A stretch of DNA of 5,851 nt from assembly GCA_903970575.1 (NCBI GenBank), contig CAJCJC010000238.1:1-5851 (forward strand). The letters are read 5' to 3'. Shown here piece after piece: positions 1 through 5,851 of this stretch. The DNA comes from Alphaproteobacteria bacterium (GTDB lineage: Bacteria; Pseudomonadota; Alphaproteobacteria; BOG-932; Roseiterribacteraceae). The position numbers and the translations under genes are program-made. The notes beneath the pieces were generated by a model. That model searched no databases, was not told the DNA's origin, and saw nothing but the letters and a program-made list of their open reading frames with translations. Each line of letters begins with the position of its first letter. Positions within the stretch are counted from its first letter, which is position 1.

Positions 1-2
1 GG

Positions 3-1769
3 ACGCCGCCGGAGGGCGAGGACGCGAACGCTTTGTTAACCGGAAGCTTTTACATCACCCGCGCCCTTGACCCTTTCGCGGAGGTGCGGACCGGCGATCT
101 TGAGGCGCTTCTGAAAGGGGCGCCCGCCGTGCTGGTGTTGACGGACGCGACGCCGCTGTCGCCGCAAGATCGTCTGGCGATCGCAAACTGGGTGGATAAA
201 GGCGGTTTGTTGCTCCGCTTCGCCGGGCCAAAGTTGGCGGCGGCCGAACCGACCAGCCGCGACCCCCTGCTGCCGACGGAGTTGCGCACCGGCGGTCGGT
301 CGCTTGCGGGGGCCATGTCCTGGACCGAACCGGCGCACTTGGCGCCGTTCGCGCAGGATAGTCCTTTCAGCGGTCTCGATATACCCAGCGATGTGACCGT
401 ATCGCGCCAGATTTTGGCGGAGCCGTCGATCGATCTCGACCGCAAGGTGTGGGCGAGGCTGGTTGACGGCACGCCGCTCATCACCGCGGATAAGCGCGGG
501 AACGGCACGGTTGTGCTGGTTCACACCAGCGCCGATCCCGATTGGTCGAATCTGTCGCTTTCGGGACTTTTCCCGCAGATGCTTCGGCGCATTGTCGCCT
601 ACAGCGCCGGGATCAGCCGTGCGCCCGATCATGGGGCGCTCGAACCCTATCGCGTGCTGGACGGGTTCGCGCGTCTGAGGCCGCCGAGCGGGGCGTCGTC
701 AGCGATCACCGCCGAGCGCTTCGATTCGACGGTTCCCGATGCGCAGCATCCTCCCGGTTATTACGGCGAGGCGGATTCCAGGCGGGCGCTCAATCTGACG
801 CAATCGGTCACGACGGTGACTGCGCTCGAATCCTTGCCGCCGGCGCTCGATCGCGGGAATTATACGGTGCCGGGCGAGGTCTCGCTGGCGCCCTGGTTGA
901 TGGGCGCCGCGCTGGCGCTTGGAGCGATCGATACGATTGTCGCGCTGTGGCTGGGCGGATCGTTGCCAAGACTGCCCCGGGGAAGGCAAGGGCGCTTAAC
1001 GGCGGCGATCGTGCTGTTGGCGGTTTTTGGCTGGGGAACCATCGCTCGCGCCGACCCGGCTATGTCGGATTCGGATTCGCGCCTCGCGGCGGCCGCGGCG
1101 CAGGTGACCCTGGGGTATGTCGTGACCGGCGACGCCGCGACCGACCGGATCAGTCGGGCCGGCCTGCAAGGGCTCGCCCATCAATTGGTCTTGCGCACGG
1201 CGATCGACCATGCCGCGCCGGCGGAGGTCAATCTGGAGCGCGACGAGCTGTCGGTCTATCCCCTTCTCTATTGGCCTGTCTCGGCGACATCGGAGCCGCT
1301 TTCCGATCAGGCGAAGCAGAAGCTGAACAGATATCTCACGACCGGCGGCATGGTTCTGATCGATACCCGCGCCGGCGCCGGGAACGGGCAACTCAATATC
1401 GGCAAGCTGGTTCAAGGCATCGATATTCCCACGCTGATCCCGATCCCGCCCGGTCACGTTCTAACCAAGTCCTTCTATCTTCTCGATGAATTTCCAGGGC
1501 GAACCGTTGGCGGCGATCTTTGGGTAGAGCGCGACCAGGATGCGCGGAACGACGGCGTATCGTCCGTGATCGTCGGCAGCGCCGACTGGGCCGGCGCCTG
1601 GGCGATCGACACTGCCGGATTGCCTATGTTCAGCCTGTCGCCGGGTGGCGAGCGGCAGCGGGAATGGGCCTACCGGTTCGGCGTCAACCTCGTGATGTAC
1701 GCGCTGACCGGGAATTATAAGGCGGATTTGGTCCACGCTCCGTTCATACAACAGCGGCTTGGCCAATGA
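3..1769 (+). CDS. DUF4159 membrane protein with N-terminal amidotransferase-like region (5' partial)
   Basis: The frame is open from the left edge, so the true start lies upstream; 588 residues are visible. Visible residues about 15-205 resemble a class I glutamine-amidotransferase-like fold (the WVDKGGLLLRFAGP stretch, later GNGTVVLVHTSADPDWS). A membrane span follows at about 294-318, then a basic loop (PRLPRGRQGR), a second span at about 332-350 ending in ARA, then DUF4159 (about 365-578) with YVVTGDAATDR, YPLLYWP, GGMVLIDTR and the terminal MYALTGNYKAD block. The basic loop implies a short cytoplasmic hairpin, with both large domains periplasmic. From family knowledge, full proteins are about 900 residues with a BatA-type double-membrane-anchor N-terminus, which is missing here. 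Homologues commonly follow MoxR and DUF58 genes. There is no cysteine in the visible part, so an amidotransferase reaction is unlikely. The cellular role is unknown; a part in a MoxR-linked envelope chaperone system is inference. Confidence 0.9.
   Translation, partial: TPPEGEDANALLTGSFYITRALDPFAEVRTGDLEALLKGAPAVLVLTDATPLSPQDRLAIANWVDKGGLLLRFAGPKLAAAEPTSRDPLLPTELRTGGRSLAGAMSWTEPAHLAPFAQDSPFSGLDIPSDVTVSRQILAEPSIDLDRKVWARLVDGTPLITADKRGNGTVVLVHTSADPDWSNLSLSGLFPQMLRRIVAYSAGISRAPDHGALEPYRVLDGFARLRPPSGASSAITAERFDSTVPDAQHPPGYYGEADSRRALNLTQSVTTVTALESLPPALDRGNYTVPGEVSLAPWLMGAALALGAIDTIVALWLGGSLPRLPRGRQGRLTAAIVLLAVFGWGTIARADPAMSDSDSRLAAAAAQVTLGYVVTGDAATDRISRAGLQGLAHQLVLRTAIDHAAPAEVNLERDELSVYPLLYWPVSATSEPLSDQAKQKLNRYLTTGGMVLIDTRAGAGNGQLNIGKLVQGIDIPTLIPIPPGHVLTKSFYLLDEFPGRTVGGDLWVERDQDARNDGVSSVIVGSADWAGAWAIDTAGLPMFSLSPGGERQREWAYRFGVNLVMYALTGNYKADLVHAPFIQQRLGQ
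1766..1769 (+). promoter_or_regulatory. ATGA stop/start overlap (translational coupling)
   Basis: The start codon ATG (1766-1768) of the downstream gene overlaps the TGA stop (1767-1769) of the DUF4159 gene. No good Shine-Dalgarno sequence precedes the ATG; the upstream bases read CAGCGGCTTGGCCA. Re-initiation by ribosomes finishing the first gene is therefore the likely way the second is translated, which would keep the two proteins in fixed proportion. Confidence 0.8.
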
Positions 1770-3835
1770 ACGGCGCCGCCAATCTTTCCTTGGCGCCACT
1801 CCTGCCGTGGCCCATCCTGGGGCCGTTGATCGGGCTTGCGGCGCTTGCTCTGATCGCCGCGTTCCTGGGTCGGGGACGCGGGCGCTGGCAGCGATCGATC
1901 CTGCTGGCTGGCCTTGCGCTCGCGCTGATCCAACCATCGATCGTTAAGGAGTTGCGCGAACCTCTGAAGGATGTGGCGGTGATCGTCGCGGACAGATCGC
2001 CCAGCCAGAGCTTTTCCAGCCGTACCGAGCGGACGAATGCCGCCATCGATGCGCTGAAGGCGGAACTGGGCCGGTATCCCGACCTGGAAACGCGCGTGGT
2101 CGACAGCGACCCGAGCGCCGTGGGCGAGGAGACCGACCTCTTCGCGCCACGCGCCGAAGCGTTATCGGATATCCCGCGCGACCGTCTCGCCGGCACTTTC
2201 CTCATCACGGATGGCGAGGTTCATGACGCGCCCAAGCCATCGGACGTATCGGGCCAGGGACCCATCCACGTCCTTTTGACCGGCGCGCGGAATGAGCGCG
2301 ACCGGCGGATCGAAATTGTCGACGCGCCCGGATACGGCATTGTCGGGAATAGCGTGCCCGTCAGGCTGCGGGTGGTGGATTCGAATATCCCGCCCGGTCC
2401 GGTTTCGATCATTGTGACGCAGGACGGCGGGGCGCCGCGCGACCTGACGGCCGAACCCGGACAGGAGTTCATGGTCAACGTGCCGATCAAGCATGGCGGC
2501 CCGACCACCGTCGAATTCGACGCGGCGCCCGCCGATGGCGAGCTGACGCTCGCCAATAACAGGGCGGTCGCGGTCATCAACGGCGTGCGCGAGCGGCTGC
2601 GCGTGCTATTGATTTCTGGCGAACCGCACGCCGGCGAGCGGACCTGGCGCAATCTGCTGAAAGCCGATCCGTCGGTCGATCTGGTGCATTTTACGATCCT
2701 GCGGCCCCCGGAAAAGAACGACGGCACGCCCTTCAACGAATTGTCGCTGATCGCCTTCCCGATCGCCGAGTTGTTCGACGTCAGGCTGCATGAGTTCGAC
2801 CTGATCATCTTCGATCACTATCAGCAGATGCTGCTTTTACCCCAGTATTACGCCAATTTGGCGGCCTATGTGCGCAACGGCGGAGCCTTGCTGGAGGCGA
2901 GCGGGCCGGGGTTCGAGGGGGGCGCGTCGCTGTTCCGGACCGCTTTGCGCGACGTGCTTCCCGGATCGCCGACCGGACGGGAGATCAATGAGCCGTTCAA
3001 GCCCAAAGTGACGGATCTGGGCGAGCGCCATCCGGTGACGACGGAATTGCCGGGCGATGACGAAAAAGGCGCGCCCTCCTGGGGCCGCTGGTTCCGGCAG
3101 GGCGAGGTTTCGCCGGTAAGTTCCGACAGCGACGTTGTAATGACCGGCGCCGAGGGCAAGCCCCTGCTGCTGCTGTCTCATGCGGGCGAAGGTCGTGTGG
3201 CGCAGCTTTCCAGTGACCAGATATGGCTCTGGTCCCGTGGTTTCGAGGGCGGCGGCCCGCAAGCCGAATTGCTGCGACGCCTTGCCCACTGGCTTATGAA
3301 GGAGCCCGAGCTGGACGAAAACCAGCTCACGGCGGCGGCGAAGAATCGCCAGATTGTGATCTCGCGCCGGTCTCTCCAACCGCCCGCCGAGCCTATCGTC
3401 GTGACACTGACGGGTCCCGACGGCAAGACGCGACAGATCTCGCTGGAAGATGCGGGCCACGGCGTTTCGCGGGCGAATGTCCCCGCCGATTCAATCGGCC
3501 TTTACAAGGTGGAGGACGGGACTCACACGGCGTTCGCGGTAATCGGCTCCATCGACACGCCGGAGATGCGCGACGTGCTGACGACCGAAGACCGGCTGAA
3601 GCCGATCGTCGCCGCGACGGGGGGCGCCTTCATCTGGCTCGCCGATGGCGGCAAGCTGGATATCAGGCGCGTCGACGCCGATGGCCCGGCCGGCGGCCGA
3701 GGTTGGATGGGGCTCAGGCGAAACGGCCGCTTTACGGTGCGCGGGGTTACGGAAACGCCGCTGCTGCCGCCATTGGCGCTTCTGATCCTGCTGGGGGGAA
3801 GCCTCGGACTGGCTTGGTATCGGGAGGGGCGCTAA
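1766..3835 (+). CDS. VWA-like / glutamine-amidotransferase-like periplasmic membrane protein
   Basis: This 689-residue protein belongs to the family often annotated as a membrane protein or glutamine amidotransferase next to DUF4159 genes. Two membrane spans lie at about 13-34 and 44-59, separated by the basic loop RGRGRWQR. Residues about 68-175 look like a von Willebrand A domain: D76-R-S78-P-S80 fits the DxSxS metal-binding motif, and ITDG at 147-150 fits the later acidic MIDAS strand. A beta-rich region follows (about 180-272). Residues about 278-515 are amidotransferase-like (VLLISGEPHAGERTW, DLIIFDHYQQ, YVRNGGALLEASGPG, and WLWSRG near the end). A C-terminal span at about 667-684 is followed by the basic tail REGR. 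The topology puts the domains in the periplasm. The protein contains no cysteine, so the catalytic nucleophile of true class I amidotransferases is missing. The function is unknown; a metal-dependent protein-binding role beside the DUF4159 protein is inference. The start is set by the ATGA overlap. Confidence 0.88.
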   Translation: MNGAANLSLAPLLPWPILGPLIGLAALALIAAFLGRGRGRWQRSILLAGLALALIQPSIVKELREPLKDVAVIVADRSPSQSFSSRTERTNAAIDALKAELGRYPDLETRVVDSDPSAVGEETDLFAPRAEALSDIPRDRLAGTFLITDGEVHDAPKPSDVSGQGPIHVLLTGARNERDRRIEIVDAPGYGIVGNSVPVRLRVVDSNIPPGPVSIIVTQDGGAPRDLTAEPGQEFMVNVPIKHGGPTTVEFDAAPADGELTLANNRAVAVINGVRERLRVLLISGEPHAGERTWRNLLKADPSVDLVHFTILRPPEKNDGTPFNELSLIAFPIAELFDVRLHEFDLIIFDHYQQMLLLPQYYANLAAYVRNGGALLEASGPGFEGGASLFRTALRDVLPGSPTGREINEPFKPKVTDLGERHPVTTELPGDDEKGAPSWGRWFRQGEVSPVSSDSDVVMTGAEGKPLLLLSHAGEGRVAQLSSDQIWLWSRGFEGGGPQAELLRRLAHWLMKEPELDENQLTAAAKNRQIVISRRSLQPPAEPIVVTLTGPDGKTRQISLEDAGHGVSRANVPADSIGLYKVEDGTHTAFAVIGSIDTPEMRDVLTTEDRLKPIVAATGGAFIWLADGGKLDIRRVDADGPAGGRGWMGLRRNGRFTVRGVTETPLLPPLALLILLGGSLGLAWYREGR

Positions 3836-3841
3836 AGCCCC
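3826..3841. other. Short GC stem-loop over the stop codon of the 1766-3835 gene
   Basis: GGGGC (3826-3830) pairs with GCCCC (3837-3841) around a six-base loop that includes the TAA stop codon. The stem is only five base pairs and no T tract follows on either strand, so it is not a convincing intrinsic terminator. Its place between two convergent genes would suit a weak bidirectional transcript end. Confidence 0.25.
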
Positions 3842-3853
3842 GGCGCGGCCCGG

Positions 3854-3931
3854 TCAGGAGCGACGGGTTTGCCAGAAGAAAAAGGCGAGGATCAAGGCGA
3901 TCATGATGATCCAAAGCGGGTCGGTGTGCAT
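3854..3931 (-). CDS. Small single-span membrane peptide, 25 residues
   Basis: A complete short reading frame on the minus strand starts with ATG at 3931 and ends with TGA at 3854. The peptide begins MHTDPLW, has an uninterrupted hydrophobic stretch at residues 6-20 (ending LAFFFW), and closes with a basic tail QTRRS. This is the classic shape of a tiny bitopic inner-membrane protein with an acidic N-terminus outside and an arginine pair inside. GAGGA stands four bases before the ATG. About 21 of 25 sense codons end in G or C, matching the neighbouring genes. It ends 18 bases from the convergent 1766-3835 gene and starts 98 bases downstream of the porin gene, on the same strand, so it may be read from the porin transcript or from its own promoter. 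I do not recognise the family. In size it resembles small subunits such as KdpF or CcoQ, but no sequence match to these is claimed. Confidence 0.6.
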   Translation of the reverse strand: MHTDPLWIIMIALILAFFFWQTRRS

Positions 3932-4029
3932 CGTGTCCTCGGTTGACTGAATTCCGCCGATCCTTAGCCCAGCGTTTCCCAACGCGTCAACTTACGCGCG
4001 CGCGCCGCTGATTCCCGACCCGAGCGGCC
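3932..4029. other. Intergenic spacer between the porin and the small peptide gene
   Basis: This 98-base gap holds a small inverted repeat, GCGTT (3972-3976) with AACGC (3981-3985), around a TCCC loop. It also holds a wider pair, GTTGAC (3942-3947) with GTCAAC (3986-3991), and a run of alternating CG from 3995 to 4005. No T tract follows the stems, so no intrinsic terminator for the porin is called. On the minus strand TTGACG (3990-3985) resembles a -35 box, but the sequence 17 bases further on (CTAAGG) is a poor -10. Confidence 0.4.
3936..3940 (-). promoter_or_regulatory. Ribosome binding site of the 25-residue peptide
   Basis: On the minus strand GAGGA precedes the ATG at 3931 with a four-base spacer (CACG). 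It is a clearer Shine-Dalgarno match than those of the porin and dehydrogenase genes in this window, and is the main support for treating this very short frame as a gene. Confidence 0.55.
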
Positions 4030-4779
4030 TTAAAACGTCCCCTTGATCGCCGCCACGTAATGGCTGCCATAAAGGCGGCCCAGGCTGTGTTCGTTGGTGT
4101 CGTAGTAGCGAAAATCGACCCCGATATTTTTGGTGATGGCGTAGCCGAGGCCGATATTCCAGGTCGTGTGGTCCAGGCCCCCATCGACTGTCTGGCGGCC
4201 GACGGCGCCGCTCGCGGTCAGGCCGTCGGTTATTCTGTAGGCGCCGCGCCCCTCGAAATAAATGCCGTCGCGGCCGGCGCCGAAGAAATTCGGTGTGTAA
4301 TATACGCCCACCGCGAACGTCGCCGGGCCGAAATCATGTGACGCCATGGCCTTGAAATCGACGGTGTCGATATGGGTGTGGGCCGGCTCGTCGATATATC
4401 CGTAGCGGAGCATCCCGAGATCGAGCTTGAAGCCGCCGACCAGGGGCGTCCAGCCACCGGACAGGTCATATTCAGCCTCGGTGCTATTGTGGAAATCGAC
4501 ATTCTCGATCCCGGCGCCCGCGTAGAAATCGCCATCGGTCACGCGGCCGCTGCCGAATAGGGCCGGGTGATCCTCTGTCTGGCTGACGCCGCGGAAAATA
4601 TAATTGGTGGCGGCCGTCGCGCTGAACGAGAACACGGGCGTGGCCGCGACCTCCTCCGGCGCGGGCGCCGCCGGGGGCAGCGTGAGTTGCGGCATGGACG
4701 AATTATCCGCCGCCTTAACGTCGGATAGGGGGCCTGCAAGCCCCAGCGCCATCATGATCGTGCACGCAGGTTTTCGCAT
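4030..4779 (-). CDS. TorF family putative porin (Gcw_chp beta-barrel)
   Basis: The 249-residue product matches the family known as TorF-type putative porin or Gcw_chp. A Sec signal peptide (MRKPAC, then MMALGLAGPL) ends in VKA at about residue 23. A Pro/Ala-rich linker (about 30-48) leads into the barrel. The family opening is clear in ATNYIFRGVSQTEDHPALFG (58-77), followed by DFYAGAGIENVDF and YDLSGGWTP. Alternating polar and aromatic strands continue to a C-terminal phenylalanine (VAAIKGTF), the signal recognised by the Bam assembly machinery. The likely location is the outer membrane; the transported solute is unknown. The ATG at 4779 is chosen because it gives a complete signal peptide, although only a weak GAG lies upstream. 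It is transcribed divergently from the dehydrogenase. A small-peptide gene lies downstream on the same strand. Confidence 0.9.
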   Translation of the reverse strand: MRKPACTIMMALGLAGPLSDVKAADNSSMPQLTLPPAAPAPEEVAATPVFSFSATAATNYIFRGVSQTEDHPALFGSGRVTDGDFYAGAGIENVDFHNSTEAEYDLSGGWTPLVGGFKLDLGMLRYGYIDEPAHTHIDTVDFKAMASHDFGPATFAVGVYYTPNFFGAGRDGIYFEGRGAYRITDGLTASGAVGRQTVDGGLDHTTWNIGLGYAITKNIGVDFRYYDTNEHSLGRLYGSHYVAAIKGTF

Positions 4780-4800
4780 CGCGGTCTCGATTCATCGCAC

Positions 4801-4835
4801 CCAAGCATGCCGGGTTTGGCGCTTGGCTGGCGCCA
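4801..4835. repeat. Two overlapping inverted repeats in the porin leader
   Basis: CCAAGC (4801-4806) is the reverse complement of GCTTGG (4821-4826). TGGCGC (4817-4822) is the reverse complement of GCGCCA (4830-4835). The two pairs share bases 4821-4822, so the two hairpins exclude one another. They lie 22 to 56 bases upstream of the porin ATG. The second pair (arms of six, spacer of seven, total 19 bases) also has the dimensions of a dimeric repressor operator. Confidence 0.45.
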
Positions 4836-4984
4836 CACTGATGAATATCTCGCAGGGACGGGAGCCCCGGAATCTACCCATGGGGCAGGGGCGATGGGCG
4901 TGAACAGGGCGCACGGGGCCGCGGCGGGCCTCTAGGTAATTTCCGAGTCTGACATTCCGATCCGGCGGCCATCATCTCTACGGC

Positions 4985-5017
4985 TATCGATCAGCCGCCA
5001 CCGAATTCCGATCGATA
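4985..5017. repeat. Inverted repeat upstream of the dehydrogenase gene
   Basis: TATCGATC (4985-4992) and GATCGATA (5010-5017) are perfect reverse complements separated by 17 bases. The right arm runs into the ten-base palindrome TCGATATCGA (5012-5021). The element ends 53 bases before the dehydrogenase ATG, a usual position for an operator or activator site. No regulator gene is visible in the window. Confidence 0.4.
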
Positions 5018-5074
5018 TCGAACGCCCGGCCCTATCGCCGCCGGTGATTGCGCCAGAGATAGTGGGAAAACGCG

Positions 5075-5851
5075 ATGAAAGCCTTCGTTTATCATGGCCC
5101 CGGCCATAAAGCGTTCGAAGATCACGCCAAGCCGGAGATCGCCGATCCGACCGACGCGATCGTCAAGATCGTCAAGACGACGATTTGCGGCACCGATCTG
5201 CATATCCTGAAGGGCGACGTTCCAACCTGCGCCCCAGGCCGAATTCTTGGGCATGAAGGCGTCGGCATTGTCGACACGGTTGGGGTCGCGGTCACCGCGT
5301 TCAAGCCGGGCGACCGGGTCCTGATCTCATGCATCACAGCCTGCGGCAAATGCGAGTATTGCCGGAAGCTGATGTTCTCCCATTGCACGACCGGGGGCTG
5401 GATTCTCGGGAACAAGATCGACGGGACGCAGGCCGAGTTCGTGCGCATTCCCCATGCGGATACTAGCCTCTACCCAATTCCCCAGGGCGCCGACGAAGAG
5501 GCGCTGGTGATGCTGAGCGATATTTTGCCGACCGGTTTCGAATGCGGCGTCTTGAACGGCAAGGTTCAGCCCGGAAGCACCGTGGCGATCGTCGGCTCTG
5601 GCCCGATCGGGCTCGCCGCCCTGCTGACCGCCCAGTTTTTCTCTGCGGCCGAGATCATCATGGTCGACCTGGACGACAAGCGCCTGGCGATCGCCAAGCG
5701 ATTCGGCGCCACGGCGACCGTCAATAGTGGCGACGGTCACGCGGTTGAGGCGGTCCTGAAAATGACCGGCGGGCGCGGCGTCGATACCGCGATCGAGGCG
5801 GTGGGAATTCCGGCGACGTTCGAGCTTTGCGAGAAGATCGTCGCGCCGGGC
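5075..5851 (+). CDS. Zinc-dependent alcohol dehydrogenase, FDH-like ADH family (3' partial)
   Basis: The frame is open to the right edge: 259 residues of a family of about 345 are visible. This is a medium-chain zinc alcohol dehydrogenase that oxidises an alcohol with a nicotinamide cofactor in the cytoplasm. Likely catalytic zinc ligands are C38, H60 (in GHE, with E61) and D149 in LSDILPTG, the Cys/His/Asp set seen in Thermoanaerobacter-type secondary alcohol dehydrogenases. The structural zinc site is complete: C90, C93, C96 and C104. The Rossmann motif GSGPIG (174-179), followed by acidic D198 after the second strand, favours NAD over NADP. The sequence closely resembles the group catalogued as formaldehyde-dehydrogenase-like ADH2; the substrate cannot be read from sequence. 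An in-frame TAG at 5060 and no other start codon after it fix the ATG at 5075. The ribosome binding site is weak (GTGGGAAAA). It is divergent from the porin gene. Confidence 0.93.
   Translation, partial: MKAFVYHGPGHKAFEDHAKPEIADPTDAIVKIVKTTICGTDLHILKGDVPTCAPGRILGHEGVGIVDTVGVAVTAFKPGDRVLISCITACGKCEYCRKLMFSHCTTGGWILGNKIDGTQAEFVRIPHADTSLYPIPQGADEEALVMLSDILPTGFECGVLNGKVQPGSTVAIVGSGPIGLAALLTAQFFSAAEIIMVDLDDKRLAIAKRFGATATVNSGDGHAVEAVLKMTGGRGVDTAIEAVGIPATFELCEKIVAPG

Larger units (their letters stand above)
4780..5074. promoter_or_regulatory. Divergent intergenic region between porin and dehydrogenase
   Basis: These 295 bases must hold the promoters and 5' leaders of both the leftward porin and the rightward dehydrogenase. 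I found no sigma-70-type -35/-10 pair good enough to call on either strand. What stands out is a set of inverted repeats near the porin end (4801-4835) and near the dehydrogenase end (4985-5021), listed separately. The middle (4861-4930) is very G-rich on the plus strand and contains only a 13-codon ATG frame at 4894 that I do not accept as a gene. Confidence 0.6.

Noticed and set aside
36..632. Long minus-strand open frames opposite the DUF4159 gene (also 996-1457 and 1461-1937)
   Set aside because: They have arginine-rich, low-complexity products typical of antisense frames in GC-rich DNA, with no recognisable domain. The plus-strand gene is clearly real.
542..1489. A 315-codon plus-strand frame inside the DUF4159 gene
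   Set aside because: The product is Arg/Gly/Ala-rich without any family resemblance and lies wholly inside a recognised gene in another frame.
2837..3460. A 207-codon minus-strand frame opposite the VWA/amidotransferase-like gene
   Set aside because: It is an antisense shadow with no domain and no ribosome site noted, opposite a confident gene.
3223..3906. A 227-codon plus-strand frame running past the end of the 1766-3835 gene
   Set aside because: It is an out-of-frame shadow with a composition like other GC-rich shadows. Its tail overlaps the better supported minus-strand small peptide.
3962..3990. Possible minus-strand promoter TTGACG with CTAAGG 17 bases further on, ahead of the small peptide
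   Set aside because: The -35 is good but the -10 is far from consensus, and the spacer contains a stem-loop. It is mentioned only as a weak possibility.
3995..4005. Alternating CG tract
   Set aside because: Five CG units are expected now and then in DNA this GC-rich. There is no sign of a functional repeat.
4604..4903. A 99-codon plus-strand frame opposite the porin start
   Set aside because: Most of it is antisense to the porin signal peptide and linker, and the remainder is unrecognisable.
4894..4935. A 13-codon ATG frame in the divergent intergenic region, preceded by a G-rich stretch
   Set aside because: It is too short, with a Gly/Ala-rich product. The apparent ribosome site is just part of a G-rich tract.

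Overview
The window looks chromosomal and comes from a GC-rich alphaproteobacterium, probably Hyphomicrobiales (Rhizobiales) or a near relative. The reasons are the strong G/C bias at third codon positions, the DUF4159 plus amidotransferase-like membrane protein pair, a TorF/Gcw_chp-type porin, and an FDH-like zinc alcohol dehydrogenase. The genus cannot be fixed from sequence alone. I see no mobile element, tRNA, rRNA or CRISPR array.

Layout: (1) 3-1769 (+) is the 3' part of a large DUF4159 membrane protein whose start lies upstream of the window. (2) 1766-3835 (+) overlaps it by an ATGA and encodes a 689-residue membrane protein with a von Willebrand A-like domain followed by a class I glutamine-amidotransferase-like domain. 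(3) 3854-3931 (-) is a 25-residue single-span membrane peptide that is easy to miss. It has a good ribosome binding site and is convergent with gene 2. (4) 4030-4779 (-) is an outer-membrane beta-barrel of the TorF/Gcw_chp family. (5) 4780-5074 is a divergent intergenic region holding several inverted repeats. (6) 5075-5851 (+) is the first 259 codons of a zinc-dependent alcohol dehydrogenase that runs off the window.

Genes 1 and 2 form a translationally coupled operon tail. Families of this kind usually sit downstream of a MoxR AAA+ ATPase and a DUF58 protein, which would be to the left of this window. The charge pattern around their membrane segments places the large domains of both proteins in the periplasm. 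Neither contains a single cysteine, so the amidotransferase-like folds cannot use the usual cysteine nucleophile and are probably binding or scaffold domains. The porin and the dehydrogenase are transcribed divergently from a shared upstream region. A functional link between them is possible but not shown.

The least explained items are the coupled cysteine-free periplasmic pair, the 25-residue membrane peptide, and the paired inverted repeats upstream of the porin and the dehydrogenase. No wholly new system is evident. The DUF4159/VWA-amidotransferase pair is a widespread gene cluster whose role, as far as I know, is not well established.
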